The notes under the pieces are model-generated. The model was not told the origin of the DNA and did no database searches. It saw only the letters and a program-made list of their open reading frames with translations. From Saccharicrinis carchari (GTDB lineage Bacteria; Bacteroidota; Bacteroidia; Bacteroidales; Marinilabiliaceae), in the NCBI RefSeq assembly GCF_900182605.1, contig NZ_FXTB01000004.1, positions 62,001-126,000 of the forward strand: 64,000 bases of DNA, written 5' to 3'. A program made the translations under genes and the position numbers. This document shows positions 27,552-36,839 of this stretch, one piece after another (position 1 is the stretch's first letter; the number at the start of each line of letters is the position of its first letter).

Positions 27552-29240
27552 TCATTTCAGCTCATATATACCCGCTGAATACGCATCAATTTTAAATCCT
27601 ACTCCGTTGGCAATAGCCACTTCTTGTGGAAAACTGATTTTATTTTGTTCTCCGAGTATATCTTTTCCTTTGAAAAATTTTTTACTTTCCGCACCCATCG
27701 TAACAAAAGCATGCGCCGGTATGATTATCCTGCCGGTAAATTTTTCGTCGGAGAAATTTACAAGCACCAACAATATTTGCTTTTCCGTATATCGCAAAAA
27801 AGCATATAATTTTGAACCGTCAAAGGCATCATTGTGCTCGTTGCACCATAATAAATCATAAAACTTTCCTAATTGTATGGTTTCATTATTTTTGATGATA
27901 TGCAAAAACTTTCGATACCATATCCTGAGCTCCCGTGCCTCAGCTGAAAGTAACGCCCCATCGTATAATCCATCATTCGCCCAATCCTGATAAAGCTTCA
28001 CCCCCCAATAATCAAAAATACTTGTTCTACCATCCTGGCCACTGTACCCTTCTATATCCATACCGGGTTCGCCCAATTCCTGACCGAAATAAAGCATCAG
28101 CGGATTAGAATAAATGGCTCCCGAAACAACCATTGCAGGTATCCCTTTTTTGGCATCGCCGGCAAAAAAAGGTGAGGCGATGCGTTGTTCGTCGTGGTTT
28201 TCTAAAAAGAAAAGCATATGTTTGTGAATACCGTTTATCTTATCCCAGGCCCGGGTGATGGCATTGGGCTGCTCATAACCTTGAACAATGGCTTTCAGCG
28301 TGTCGTACATACCCACTTTATCATACAAATAATCGAATCCCCCAAAAGTAATGTATTGTCGGTACAGATCGGGATTATATATTTCAGCCACAAAAATAAC
28401 ATGCGGATAGTGCTCTTTTACTTTTGGTATTACCCAGTTCCAAAATTCTACGGGCACCATTTCGGCCATGTCGCACCTAAAACCATCTACTTTTTTTGCC
28501 GACCAATACAGCAGGATGTGCAACATTTTATCCCAAGTATCCGGTATCGGGTCAAAGTGATGGCTACCATGGTTAAATATATCGACGCCATAATTAATTT
28601 TCACCGTTTCGTACCAATCGTTAATACCCGGCTTGGCCGATAAGCAATCGTTGCCGGTAACTTTGGCGGGGTTTTCAATCCAATGGTCGCTGCCCTGGGG
28701 TGTTACAGGGCCATCAAAGATTTCGCCGGGCAAATAATAAAAGTTATTGTTCCGGTTAAAATTTACCGTATTGTCGTCGTCCTCACCCAAATCCTTAACA
28801 CCTTTAGGTTTTGCATCCGACACATAATGACGGGCCACATGATTGGGCACAAAGTCGATAATAACCTTTAATTCCTGTTGATGACTCCGTTCCACCAATT
28901 CTTCAAATTCGCTTATTCTGTTGTTCACATCCACTGCCAAATCCGGATTTACATCGTAATAATCTTTAATGGCATAGGGCGAACCGGCTTTACCTTTCAC
29001 CACTTCCGGATAGTCCTTGCTTATATTGTATTCGCTATAATCGGTAGTTATGGCATGTTCAATGATGCCCGTGTACCAAATATGCGTGACTCCCAGATTC
29101 TTAATCTCATTCAACGCTTTTAGGGTAAAATCATTCATTTTACCACAGCCATTTTCGGATAATGACCCATTGATTTTATTTCTACGGTTTTTATTGCCAA
29201 ACAAGCGCGTAAAGACCTGATATATAATTGTTTTTTCCAT
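27552..29240 (-). CDS. cytoplasmic GH13 alpha-amylase-family enzyme
   Basis: 562 residues from MEKTIIYQVFTRLFG (ATG 29240); an upstream in-frame start at 29285 adds 15 residues without family resemblance. The (beta/alpha)8 barrel carries the GH13 conserved regions: DFVPNH (129-134), GFRCDMAE with nucleophile D257, VAEIYN with acid/base E286, and ENHDEQR with D350. A beta-sandwich domain follows at the C terminus. No signal peptide is visible, so it probably acts on intracellular alpha-glucans such as glycogen or imported maltodextrins. The exact specificity is not readable from these motifs. It is a single gene, convergent with the phosphoesterase. Confidence 0.9.
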   Translation of the reverse strand: MEKTIIYQVFTRLFGNKNRRNKINGSLSENGCGKMNDFTLKALNEIKNLGVTHIWYTGIIEHAITTDYSEYNISKDYPEVVKGKAGSPYAIKDYYDVNPDLAVDVNNRISEFEELVERSHQQELKVIIDFVPNHVARHYVSDAKPKGVKDLGEDDDNTVNFNRNNNFYYLPGEIFDGPVTPQGSDHWIENPAKVTGNDCLSAKPGINDWYETVKINYGVDIFNHGSHHFDPIPDTWDKMLHILLYWSAKKVDGFRCDMAEMVPVEFWNWVIPKVKEHYPHVIFVAEIYNPDLYRQYITFGGFDYLYDKVGMYDTLKAIVQGYEQPNAITRAWDKINGIHKHMLFFLENHDEQRIASPFFAGDAKKGIPAMVVSGAIYSNPLMLYFGQELGEPGMDIEGYSGQDGRTSIFDYWGVKLYQDWANDGLYDGALLSAEARELRIWYRKFLHIIKNNETIQLGKFYDLLWCNEHNDAFDGSKLYAFLRYTEKQILLVLVNFSDEKFTGRIIIPAHAFVTMGAESKKFFKGKDILGEQNKISFPQEVAIANGVGFKIDAYSAGIYELK

Positions 29241-29467
29241 TATTTTTAAACTTGAAGTTGGAGTTGCCGTTTCAAAAACAGCCATTATTTATAAACCTAT
29301 TTAAACCCGTGGTTTTGAATATAAGGTTAAAAATACATTTTTTTTTCGAGGATTATCCTTTTCATTTTTTTGATATGAGCAGCTATAGTATTTATTTAGT
29401 TTCCATTATTTTTACGTTATTTACATGATATAACAAATTACTGACATCCAAGTTTAAAAAATCTCAC

Positions 29468-32400
29468 GTGAGGTCACTGCAAAACATCTTAAATTATATT
29501 AACAAAAGGCCGTTTCTTGTACTAGTTCTACTACTATTCACCTATATTTTACCAGCGCAATACTATAGCTCCGGTACGGATCCATCGCATATTAAATGGC
29601 ACAAGATAGAAACCGAGAACTTTAAACTGGTTTTTCCGGATACGTTTAAACAAAAAGGGCAGTATCTGGCCAAAGTATTTGAAGAGATATACAAATCAGG
29701 TGGGGCATCGTTAAAGCACCATCCTCGTAAAATAAGCGTTCTGATACATAGCGAAACGGCCTATTCAAATGGCTTTGTGAGCTGGGCTCCAAAAAGAATA
29801 GAGCTTTATAACAACCCCAACCAAAACATTTATGCGCAAGATTGGTTGCAGCAGCTGGCACTGCACGAGTTCAGGCACGTGGTACAACTGGACAAACTGA
29901 ACACCGGATTCACCAAAATACTCACATACCTATTGGGCGAACAGGCCATAGGGGCCACATTGGGGTTGAACATACCCCTATGGTTTCTCGAAGGCGATGC
30001 AGTGGTTGCCGAAACAGCTCTAACCGCATCAGGACGTGGACGTATGCCCGGTTTTAAACAAGGAATGAGAGCACAAATTATGGATAAAAATATTTATCCT
30101 TACGAAAAAGCGATGTTTGGATCGTACAAAGATTTCGTACCGAATCATTACCAAATGGGCTACTTTATGGTGGCCGGAGCCCGTGCCAAATATGGATCGG
30201 ATATTTGGGCGCAAGCCGTTGACAAAACAGGCCGTAAACCTTGGTTGCTTACATCATTTAACAGGGGACAAAAACAGATAAGTGGTGTTAACAAAGTCGG
30301 CTTATATAAAAAAATTTTTTCGGATTTAAAGTATAAATGGAAACAACAGGATAGCAGGACGGCAAAAAGTAAGTTTACAGAAATAACCCAACTCAATAAA
30401 TCCTATTCCAACTATCTTTATCCGGTGGCCCTTGGCGATAGTGGCTATATAGCCGAACTCTCAGGCCCCGGCGAGATAAACCGTTTTGTATTTGTTGCTA
30501 ACAACGGCAGCCACCACACCCTTTTTATTCCCGGCAGCCGAAACAAAGAACCATTCTCCTATGCCGATGGAACCATTTGTTGGGCCGAGCTGGAACCCGA
30601 TCCACGATGGGAGAACAGGATGTACTCGGTGATTAAGTGTTATCACATTTCCACAAAAAAAACAAGTAAAATCACCCGCAAATCTCGCTATTTCGCTCCG
30701 GCCTTAAGCCCCGATGGTAAACGTATCGCAACCGTTTCTGTTGATAACGGAAACAACTATAGGCTAACTATTTTGGACCGCCAAACGGGAAGCGTGCTTG
30801 AGGAGCATGAGCACGGTAACAACCATTATCTGTTTACACCCACCTGGAATGATGACGGAACCCAATTGGCATGTATCGTCTTAACGCCCAAAGGGAAGAA
30901 GATAGTTGTTTTAAAAATGCACAACAACGATAACAGGGAGCAATGGGAAGAGCGTACCAAAGAAACCTTTACGCATGTATCGCTACCTAAATGGGGCAAA
31001 GCCGATGAAATTATTTTTACGGCAGGATATAGCGGAACGGAAGATATTTATTCGGTAAAGAATGGAAAAATTACCCAGCTCACACAATCTGCATTTGGCG
31101 CCATGGGAGCAACATACCACAACGAGCATATGGTTTACAGTAATTATACTGCCGATGGTTACCAACTGGTAAAGGCTAGCCCTGAGCAATGGATAGATAA
31201 ACCTTTGTCTAAAGTGCACGACCATTCGGTTAAACTACACCAGGAAATCGCTGCACAGGAAATCCACAAACCCGATTTCAATGCAATAGATAGCATCGCT
31301 GATTATAAGGTAACGAAGTATTCGAAATGGAATTTGATTAACGTGCACAGTTGGGCACCCGCCTTTGTTAACATCGACGATCAGGAATTTACGCCCGGGT
31401 TAAGCCTCATGTCGCAAAACCTATTAGGAACTGCAAGCACTTTGCTGGGCTATAATGGGGATTCGCAAAAAAGCCGCGAAAAATATTATTTCAACTTTAA
31501 ATACCAGGGCTGGTATCCGGTTTTACAGCTCGAAGTAAAACATGGCAACGATAGGATTAAATACGACCCCAGTAATGTTTATGTCAGCAGCACGGATACT
31601 TTTTCTTACAGTGCAAACCAAAAACGTATTCAAACCCGGATAAATTTGGATGTTTCCCTACCCTTTAACATCACCCGCGGCAAATATCATACATTTTTAC
31701 AGCCCGCCTTAAAATACGGTATCATGCAGCGGAGTGGATATTCAGTGGGTCTCACGAAGTATTCTATGGATAATACAAACCTTGTTGTTAGCGAAAAAAG
31801 CACCATTGCCATATCTGACGTAAACTATCAAACCCTCGAATACAGCTTATATTTCCATCGCCTCCTGCGTCGTACCCAACGTGATGTGGCTCCGCGTTGG
31901 GGTCAGGTGGCCGAAGTGCTCTACCAAAACACCCCCCTTGGGAATATTGATGCCGGAGGGATATTCGGACTTCATACCCGCTTGTATTTTCCCGGACTGC
32001 TTAAGCACCATTCCGTTAAAATAGAAAATAATTATCAGTATAAAACAATAGGAGACAAGCTTGTGGACGGTGATGTGATATTTTATCGTAAACATGGCGA
32101 TTACTTCGATCTGCCAAGAGCTTATGAAAATAAGCCCAACGATAAGATGTATTCTTTTAAAGGCGATTATATTTTTCCACTTTGTAATCCGGACCTAAAC
32201 CTAAGTGGCGTATTTTATTTAAAGCGTATTACTACCCATCTGTTTTACGATTATTCAAAACTTAACGAAAGATTATACAATACGAAAGGCGATGTGTTTG
32301 ACTTTCAGAAAGATTATAGTTCTACGGGTTTTGAGATGCGAGCGGAGATACATGCTTTTAGGTTTATGTTCCCTTTTAGCATTGGTTATCGTTATGCGCG

Positions 32401-32479
32401 CATGTTGGAGTCGCACCAAAACAATCACGAGTTTTTGATGGGCATGAATATCTCCGGCTTTTCCATCGGTACACAATAG
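29468..32479 (+). CDS. predicted metallopeptidase-like / beta-propeller / outer-membrane barrel protein
   Basis: 1003 residues from a GTG start (no in-frame ATG gives the signal peptide). Signal peptide about 14-30 (ending ILPAQ). Residues ~40-240 look like a gluzincin-type peptidase domain: HEFRH at 133-137 and a candidate third zinc ligand E175 in WFLEGDAVVAET. The middle (~300-600) has repeated blades resembling a TolB/WD40-like propeller (ALSPDGKRIATVS, TPTWNDDGTQLACIV). The C-terminal ~350 residues alternate like an outer-membrane beta-barrel. Proteolytic activity is predicted from motif only. It stands alone, divergent from the GH13 gene. Confidence 0.75.
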   Translation: MRSLQNILNYINKRPFLVLVLLLFTYILPAQYYSSGTDPSHIKWHKIETENFKLVFPDTFKQKGQYLAKVFEEIYKSGGASLKHHPRKISVLIHSETAYSNGFVSWAPKRIELYNNPNQNIYAQDWLQQLALHEFRHVVQLDKLNTGFTKILTYLLGEQAIGATLGLNIPLWFLEGDAVVAETALTASGRGRMPGFKQGMRAQIMDKNIYPYEKAMFGSYKDFVPNHYQMGYFMVAGARAKYGSDIWAQAVDKTGRKPWLLTSFNRGQKQISGVNKVGLYKKIFSDLKYKWKQQDSRTAKSKFTEITQLNKSYSNYLYPVALGDSGYIAELSGPGEINRFVFVANNGSHHTLFIPGSRNKEPFSYADGTICWAELEPDPRWENRMYSVIKCYHISTKKTSKITRKSRYFAPALSPDGKRIATVSVDNGNNYRLTILDRQTGSVLEEHEHGNNHYLFTPTWNDDGTQLACIVLTPKGKKIVVLKMHNNDNREQWEERTKETFTHVSLPKWGKADEIIFTAGYSGTEDIYSVKNGKITQLTQSAFGAMGATYHNEHMVYSNYTADGYQLVKASPEQWIDKPLSKVHDHSVKLHQEIAAQEIHKPDFNAIDSIADYKVTKYSKWNLINVHSWAPAFVNIDDQEFTPGLSLMSQNLLGTASTLLGYNGDSQKSREKYYFNFKYQGWYPVLQLEVKHGNDRIKYDPSNVYVSSTDTFSYSANQKRIQTRINLDVSLPFNITRGKYHTFLQPALKYGIMQRSGYSVGLTKYSMDNTNLVVSEKSTIAISDVNYQTLEYSLYFHRLLRRTQRDVAPRWGQVAEVLYQNTPLGNIDAGGIFGLHTRLYFPGLLKHHSVKIENNYQYKTIGDKLVDGDVIFYRKHGDYFDLPRAYENKPNDKMYSFKGDYIFPLCNPDLNLSGVFYLKRITTHLFYDYSKLNERLYNTKGDVFDFQKDYSSTGFEMRAEIHAFRFMFPFSIGYRYARMLESHQNNHEFLMGMNISGFSIGTQ

Positions 32480-32641
32480 ATATGCCGCCTCGTTTAAGGT
32501 AGCGGATAAACGTATGAACAAGGTAAATAGCTACAAAACAAGCTTTTAAAAGAGATAAACAATGTGTAATTCTTAAGCATCACGCACACCAGGTTTCTTT
32601 GTGTCCTTTGTGGTTACTCTTTTTTAACCACCAATTACTAC

Positions 32642-32674
32642 TTGACAGTAAGCTATAAACTTTACTTATATTTG
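32642..32674 (+). promoter_or_regulatory. candidate promoter of agmatine deiminase gene
   Basis: TATATTTG (32667-32674) matches TAnnTTTG, with TTG (32642-32644, within TTGACA) 22 bases upstream. Predicted leader about 85 bases. Confidence 0.45.
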
Positions 32675-32765
32675 TATTAATTTATGGATAGTTCAGGTAA
32701 AATTCGCACAAGTATTTAAGCCGTATAATTTACCGGTTTCAACGCTGCACACAACTAAATAAATT

Positions 32766-33791
32766 ATGATACGATTACCCGCCGAATGGGAACCACAAAG
32801 CTTTGTCCAGTTCACCTTTCCCCATAAAAACAGCGACTGGGCCTATATGTACACAGAGGTAGTATCCTGTTTTATACGTATTATCGAGGCTACCGCCAAT
32901 TTTGAACCTGTATGGGTGGTCTGCCATTCAAAGGACGAAGTATCGGGATATTTCAAAAACCCAAGCCAATTCCCCATCCATTTTGTTGAAATAGCATCCA
33001 ACGATACCTGGGCGCGCGACCATGGCGCTATTACTATTTTACATGATAACCAACCCGTGTTACTGGATTTTATTTTTAACGGATGGGGCAAAAAGTTTGA
33101 GGCTGGGTTGGATAATCTTATCACGCCTCAATTGGCTAAAGCAGTGTTGAAAGAAACCAAAGTACAATCCATGGATTTTGTGCTCGAAGGGGGCGCCATA
33201 GAATCAGACGGACAGGGAACACTGCTCACCACATCGGAATGTATGCTTTCCCCTTTCCGAAATCCGCATATGGATAAAGCTCAGATAAACGATTTTTTAA
33301 TTGACACGTTTGGTCTTGAAAAAGTATTGTGGTTAGACCACGGTTATTTGGCTGGGGACGATACTGATTCGCACATTGACACTTTGGCGCGTTTGTGTAG
33401 CACCGACACCATTGCCTACGTAAAATGCGACAATCCAGAGGACGAACATTTTAAAGCCTTGCAGCTGATGGAAGCACAATTGAAAACTTTTACCAATAAT
33501 AAAGGTGTGCCCTACAAGCTGATTGCTCTGCCCTGGCCTCAGGCATGTTACGATGCCCATGGCGACAGACTACCCGCCACCTATGCCAATTTTTTAATTG
33601 TAAACGGGGGTGTACTGGTACCAACTTACAAGGTGCCGCAGGACAAAGAGGCTGTGCGCATCATTGAAACGATATTCCCGGATAGAAAAGTGATAGGGAT
33701 AGATTGCCGGCCTTTGATAGAACAACATGGATCATTACATTGCGTTAGCATGCATTATCCGGCGGGAGGATCAGGGATCGGTAAGCGCTGA
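32766..33791 (+). CDS. aguA: agmatine deiminase
   Basis: 341 residues of the guanidino-modifying pentein family (porphyromonas-type peptidylarginine deiminase / agmatine deiminase). Motifs: LPAEWEPQSFVQFTFPH, NDTWARDHGAI, EGGAIESDGQGTLLTT, AGDDTDSHIDT and the catalytic cysteine C326 in GSLHC. It converts agmatine to N-carbamoylputrescine and ammonia. The next gene encodes the enzyme that uses this product, which strongly supports agmatine over peptidylarginine. There is no signal peptide. Together they make putrescine, the precursor of polyamines such as spermidine. Confidence 0.93.
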   Translation: MIRLPAEWEPQSFVQFTFPHKNSDWAYMYTEVVSCFIRIIEATANFEPVWVVCHSKDEVSGYFKNPSQFPIHFVEIASNDTWARDHGAITILHDNQPVLLDFIFNGWGKKFEAGLDNLITPQLAKAVLKETKVQSMDFVLEGGAIESDGQGTLLTTSECMLSPFRNPHMDKAQINDFLIDTFGLEKVLWLDHGYLAGDDTDSHIDTLARLCSTDTIAYVKCDNPEDEHFKALQLMEAQLKTFTNNKGVPYKLIALPWPQACYDAHGDRLPATYANFLIVNGGVLVPTYKVPQDKEAVRIIETIFPDRKVIGIDCRPLIEQHGSLHCVSMHYPAGGSGIGKR

Positions 33792-34034
33792 TCGGTGAGC
33801 ATAGTGAAAGGGGTGAATCAAGGAGGGGCAAAGAACGGAGAACGTGCATCTTAATGCGTACCGTGTAAAAAAATGGCACATTGCTCGGAGTGCGACCGGG
33901 TAGGTCAGTCAAACGTAATGCAGACCTGTTGACGTTGCAGACCCGACAGCATCGACATGCTGGCAACATGGGATTTAAGGAGGAATTCCGCATAAAATGA
34001 GATTTTTATTATTCATACACAAAAAACCATCATC

Positions 34035-34919
34035 ATGGGTAAACTAAAAGTTGGAATTGTACAGCAAACTTGCTCTAACGATAAGCAAGTCAACATAAAT
34101 AAGAGTATAGCCGGAATAAAAAAATGTGCTTCGGAAGGTGCCGAATTAGTAGTGCTTCAGGAATTGCATTGCGGCATTTATTTTTGTCAGGCAGAGGAAA
34201 CGGGTATGTTCGATATGGCGGAACCTCTCCCCGGCCCTTCCTACAATCAATTTTCTGTAGTGGCTCAAGAGCTCAACATTGTACTGGTCACCTCCTTATT
34301 CGAGAAACGGGCACCGGGGATATACCATAATACGGCCGTGGTTTTTGACAAAAACGGATCGGAAGCCGGACGGTACAGAAAAATGCACATCCCCGACGAT
34401 CCGGCTTATTACGAAAAATTTTATTTTACCGAAGGCGACATGGGCTTTAAACCCATTCAAACATCAGTGGGTAAGCTGGGGGTTTTGATATGCTGGGACC
34501 AATGGTATCCCGAAGCAGCCCGCCTGATGGCCATGGCCGGTGCTGAGCTACTCATTTACCCAACCGCAATTGGTTACGAGAGCAGTGATACGGAGGCCGA
34601 GAAAAGCCGCCAGCGCGATGCCTGGATCATATCGCAGCGGGCCCATGCTGTGGCTAACGGTCTGCCAGTGGTGTCGGTAAACAGAACCGGCTACGAACCC
34701 GATTGGACCGGTGTTACCAAGGGCATACAATTTTGGGGAAGCAGCTTTGTGGCAGGTCCACAGGGCGAAATACTGTGGCAAGGCAATCAGGACGAGGAGC
34801 TGAATCAGGTAGTGGAAATAGACCCAGCCAGAACGGAAGATGTGCGCAGGATATGGCCCTTTTTTAGAGATCGTAGGATAGATGCGTACAATGATTTAAG
34901 TAAAAGATATATTGACTGA
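34035..34919 (+). CDS. aguB: N-carbamoylputrescine amidase
   Basis: 294-residue nitrilase-superfamily hydrolase with the Glu-Lys-Cys triad visible at E43 (LQELH), K116 (RKMHIPD) and C153 (LICWDQWYPEAAR). The motif set and length fit AguB, which releases putrescine, CO2 and ammonia from N-carbamoylputrescine. It follows aguA after 243 bases in which I see no gene or strong terminator. Its stop overlaps the ATG of the VOC gene by one base (TGATG), so those two are translationally coupled. Confidence 0.92.
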   Translation: MGKLKVGIVQQTCSNDKQVNINKSIAGIKKCASEGAELVVLQELHCGIYFCQAEETGMFDMAEPLPGPSYNQFSVVAQELNIVLVTSLFEKRAPGIYHNTAVVFDKNGSEAGRYRKMHIPDDPAYYEKFYFTEGDMGFKPIQTSVGKLGVLICWDQWYPEAARLMAMAGAELLIYPTAIGYESSDTEAEKSRQRDAWIISQRAHAVANGLPVVSVNRTGYEPDWTGVTKGIQFWGSSFVAGPQGEILWQGNQDEELNQVVEIDPARTEDVRRIWPFFRDRRIDAYNDLSKRYID

Positions 34920-35320
34920 TGACAAACCCTATTCATCTTATCCAAACCATTCTATATGTCAATGACCAGGAGGTAAGTTGCCGGTTTTATCAAAAAATTT
35001 TTCGGCGGGAAGCCGACCTTCATGTTCCGGGCATGACGGAGTTTAACCTGGCTCCCCATTGCAAAATAGGCCTTATGCCTAACAAAGGCATAGCCAACCT
35101 ACTGGGGAAGCATATACCCCATCCCACCTTGGGAACGGGCATTCCGCGGTGCGAACTGTATTTGCATGTAGAAGATATTGAACTGGAATTTGACAATGCC
35201 GTTAAATGTGGAGCAACCTTGATAAGTCCAATTCTGGAAAGGAATTGGGGCGACAGGGCATGTTACTTCTCCGATCCCGATGGACACATCATTGCATTTG
35301 CCGAGAAAAATCATTTTTAA
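34919..35320 (+). CDS. VOC (glyoxalase/bleomycin-resistance) family protein
   Basis: 133 residues with the vicinal-oxygen-chelate fold: first module from IQTILYVNDQEVSCRFYQKIF, second from RCELYLHVEDIELEFDNAVKCG to CYFSDPDGHIIAFAEK. The start codon overlaps the aguB stop, so it belongs to the putrescine unit. The family covers lyases, dioxygenases and binding proteins, and the reaction here is unknown. It is cytoplasmic. Confidence 0.87.
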   Translation: MTNPIHLIQTILYVNDQEVSCRFYQKIFRREADLHVPGMTEFNLAPHCKIGLMPNKGIANLLGKHIPHPTLGTGIPRCELYLHVEDIELEFDNAVKCGATLISPILERNWGDRACYFSDPDGHIIAFAEKNHF

Positions 35321-35510
35321 CATTAACGACAATACCGTCTCCCCCATTTTGTTCTGTATAATTGCTAAGGTCGTGAGGATAATTTTTGTATTCAAATTCA
35401 TTGATCTCCGTGACTATAGCAGCCGACCTATTAAGGTAGATAAATAAGCTTACACTTGCTATGCGTAGTCGGGTGTCTTCATTGGTATTATGCTGATCTT
35501 TGCCATGGCT

Positions 35511-36308
35511 TTACTTTTTTATGAACCTCAGAACTCCCCTATCTTTTAACTTGATTAAATATATCCCGTCTGTCAGGTGCCGGATATCAATTTTTCGATC
35601 ACTTGAAACAGAGCCATTAGAGACCTCTTTTCCTAAAACGTTAATTATTTGATAAATAGTATTTTCTTTAACCCCTGAAACAGATATATAATTTGATGCG
35701 GGGTTTGGATATACTTTAAAGGGATTGCCTTCATAAGCGGGGTCAATATCTGTTGCTAACGATGGTGTAAAATTGATATCGTCAAGGCCAAAAGCATCCA
35801 AGCCCTTTTCGAATGCACTTGTAATGGTAAACGATGATACCGCTGTCCAGTTTACTGTTAGCAACGATCCGTTATCGTTTTCGATTCTCTGCACATGCGG
35901 GTTATTGTTGCCACCGGCGGGTGTAAATGTCCAGGTTTGCCCCCAAATTCTATCTGCGTCAAAAGCAAAAAAAGAAGCAATATCAACAGGTTTGTTAAAA
36001 GTAACCGTCAACGAGGTATTAATATTGGGAGCACTGGTAAAAACAGCATTACCATTGGCGCCCGAAGCGCCATTAAAAAATGGTAAAACATAAACCTCCT
36101 CACTAAAGTTTCCTACATCTTGCCTTACCGTTGTAGTAACTGTTGCTTTAACCCCTGCAACGGTTTGCGTTGCATAACTCCCATGGCTAACCGCATTTTC
36201 CCAATCAAAAGTGTGCGTGTAGGATTGCGCATGAGATGGCACGCCAAGCGCAAGAATTAATGCTAACAAGCCAGCTCTTAAAGTTGTTTGTGTAAAATTT
36301 ATTATCAT
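35511..36308 (-). CDS. secreted protein with T9SS C-terminal sorting domain
   Basis: 265 residues. Signal peptide about 1-27 (ending VPSHAQ), then a beta-rich domain of about 150 residues with no family I recognise. The last ~75 residues form a type A T9SS sorting domain (FKVYPNPASNYISVSG, then YQIINVLGKEV and LTDGIYLIKL, ending in basic residues). The product is therefore probably exported across the outer membrane by the Por system and released or attached to the surface with removal of the tail. Its role cannot be inferred. Single gene. Confidence 0.8.
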   Translation of the reverse strand: MIINFTQTTLRAGLLALILALGVPSHAQSYTHTFDWENAVSHGSYATQTVAGVKATVTTTVRQDVGNFSEEVYVLPFFNGASGANGNAVFTSAPNINTSLTVTFNKPVDIASFFAFDADRIWGQTWTFTPAGGNNNPHVQRIENDNGSLLTVNWTAVSSFTITSAFEKGLDAFGLDDINFTPSLATDIDPAYEGNPFKVYPNPASNYISVSGVKENTIYQIINVLGKEVSNGSVSSDRKIDIRHLTDGIYLIKLKDRGVLRFIKK

Positions 36309-36336
36309 GTGTTGTGTGTGTTAATTATGCAAATGG

Positions 36337-36344
36337 CAAAGTTA
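36337..36344 (-). promoter_or_regulatory. candidate -7 element for T9SS protein gene
   Basis: TAACTTTG on the minus strand matches TAnnTTTG about 30 bases before the ATG. No -33 element at standard spacing. Confidence 0.35.
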
Positions 36345-36839
36345 AACATTAAAAAGTTAAGTACTGTCTGTAAATGACAAACATCTATGCCTGAATTGCA
36401 GTGCACTAAGAAGAATAGGGTGTGCATTCCCCCTACGCATTATATGAACTGCCCAGAAAGTAGCACGTGTCTCTTTATTTATGCATTGCTGTACAAAGGT
36501 ATCACACACATATTTTTTTAAGTAGCTCTTTAACCTGACATATTCTTAATTTTATGATTAGGTCACCCAAGGTGGAGTATGCAAAGGCAATATCGAGGGT
36601 TAACCCTTGTCAAAATTTTATTAAACTATTACGCCTTTCTGTTAAAAATAGCGGAAAGTAAAAAATGCATGCATTTTTCAGGTTAAAACGGCCTGATACA
36701 TTTCGCATAAGCTAAACCTTCACTTAAACACAACTCTTGCGTTTAATTTCGGCCGGGCATATGTTAGCACCCCAATCATCTTATTGTACCTATTGCCTTT
36801 GCTATGTATTTTTATGACTCACAACTAATCAAGGATAAA
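36345..36839. other. long intergenic region with two perfect palindromes
   Basis: No gene is visible. It contains AGGGTTAACCCT (36596-36607) and AAAAATGCATGCATTTTT (36661-36678), both perfectly self-complementary, plus a further lone -7-like TACCTTTG on the minus strand (36501 to 36494). Confidence 0.5.

Noticed and set aside
27396-27578. 60-codon ORF between the phosphoesterase and GH13 genes
   Set aside because: It overlaps the end of the GH13 gene on the other strand and has no recognisable features.
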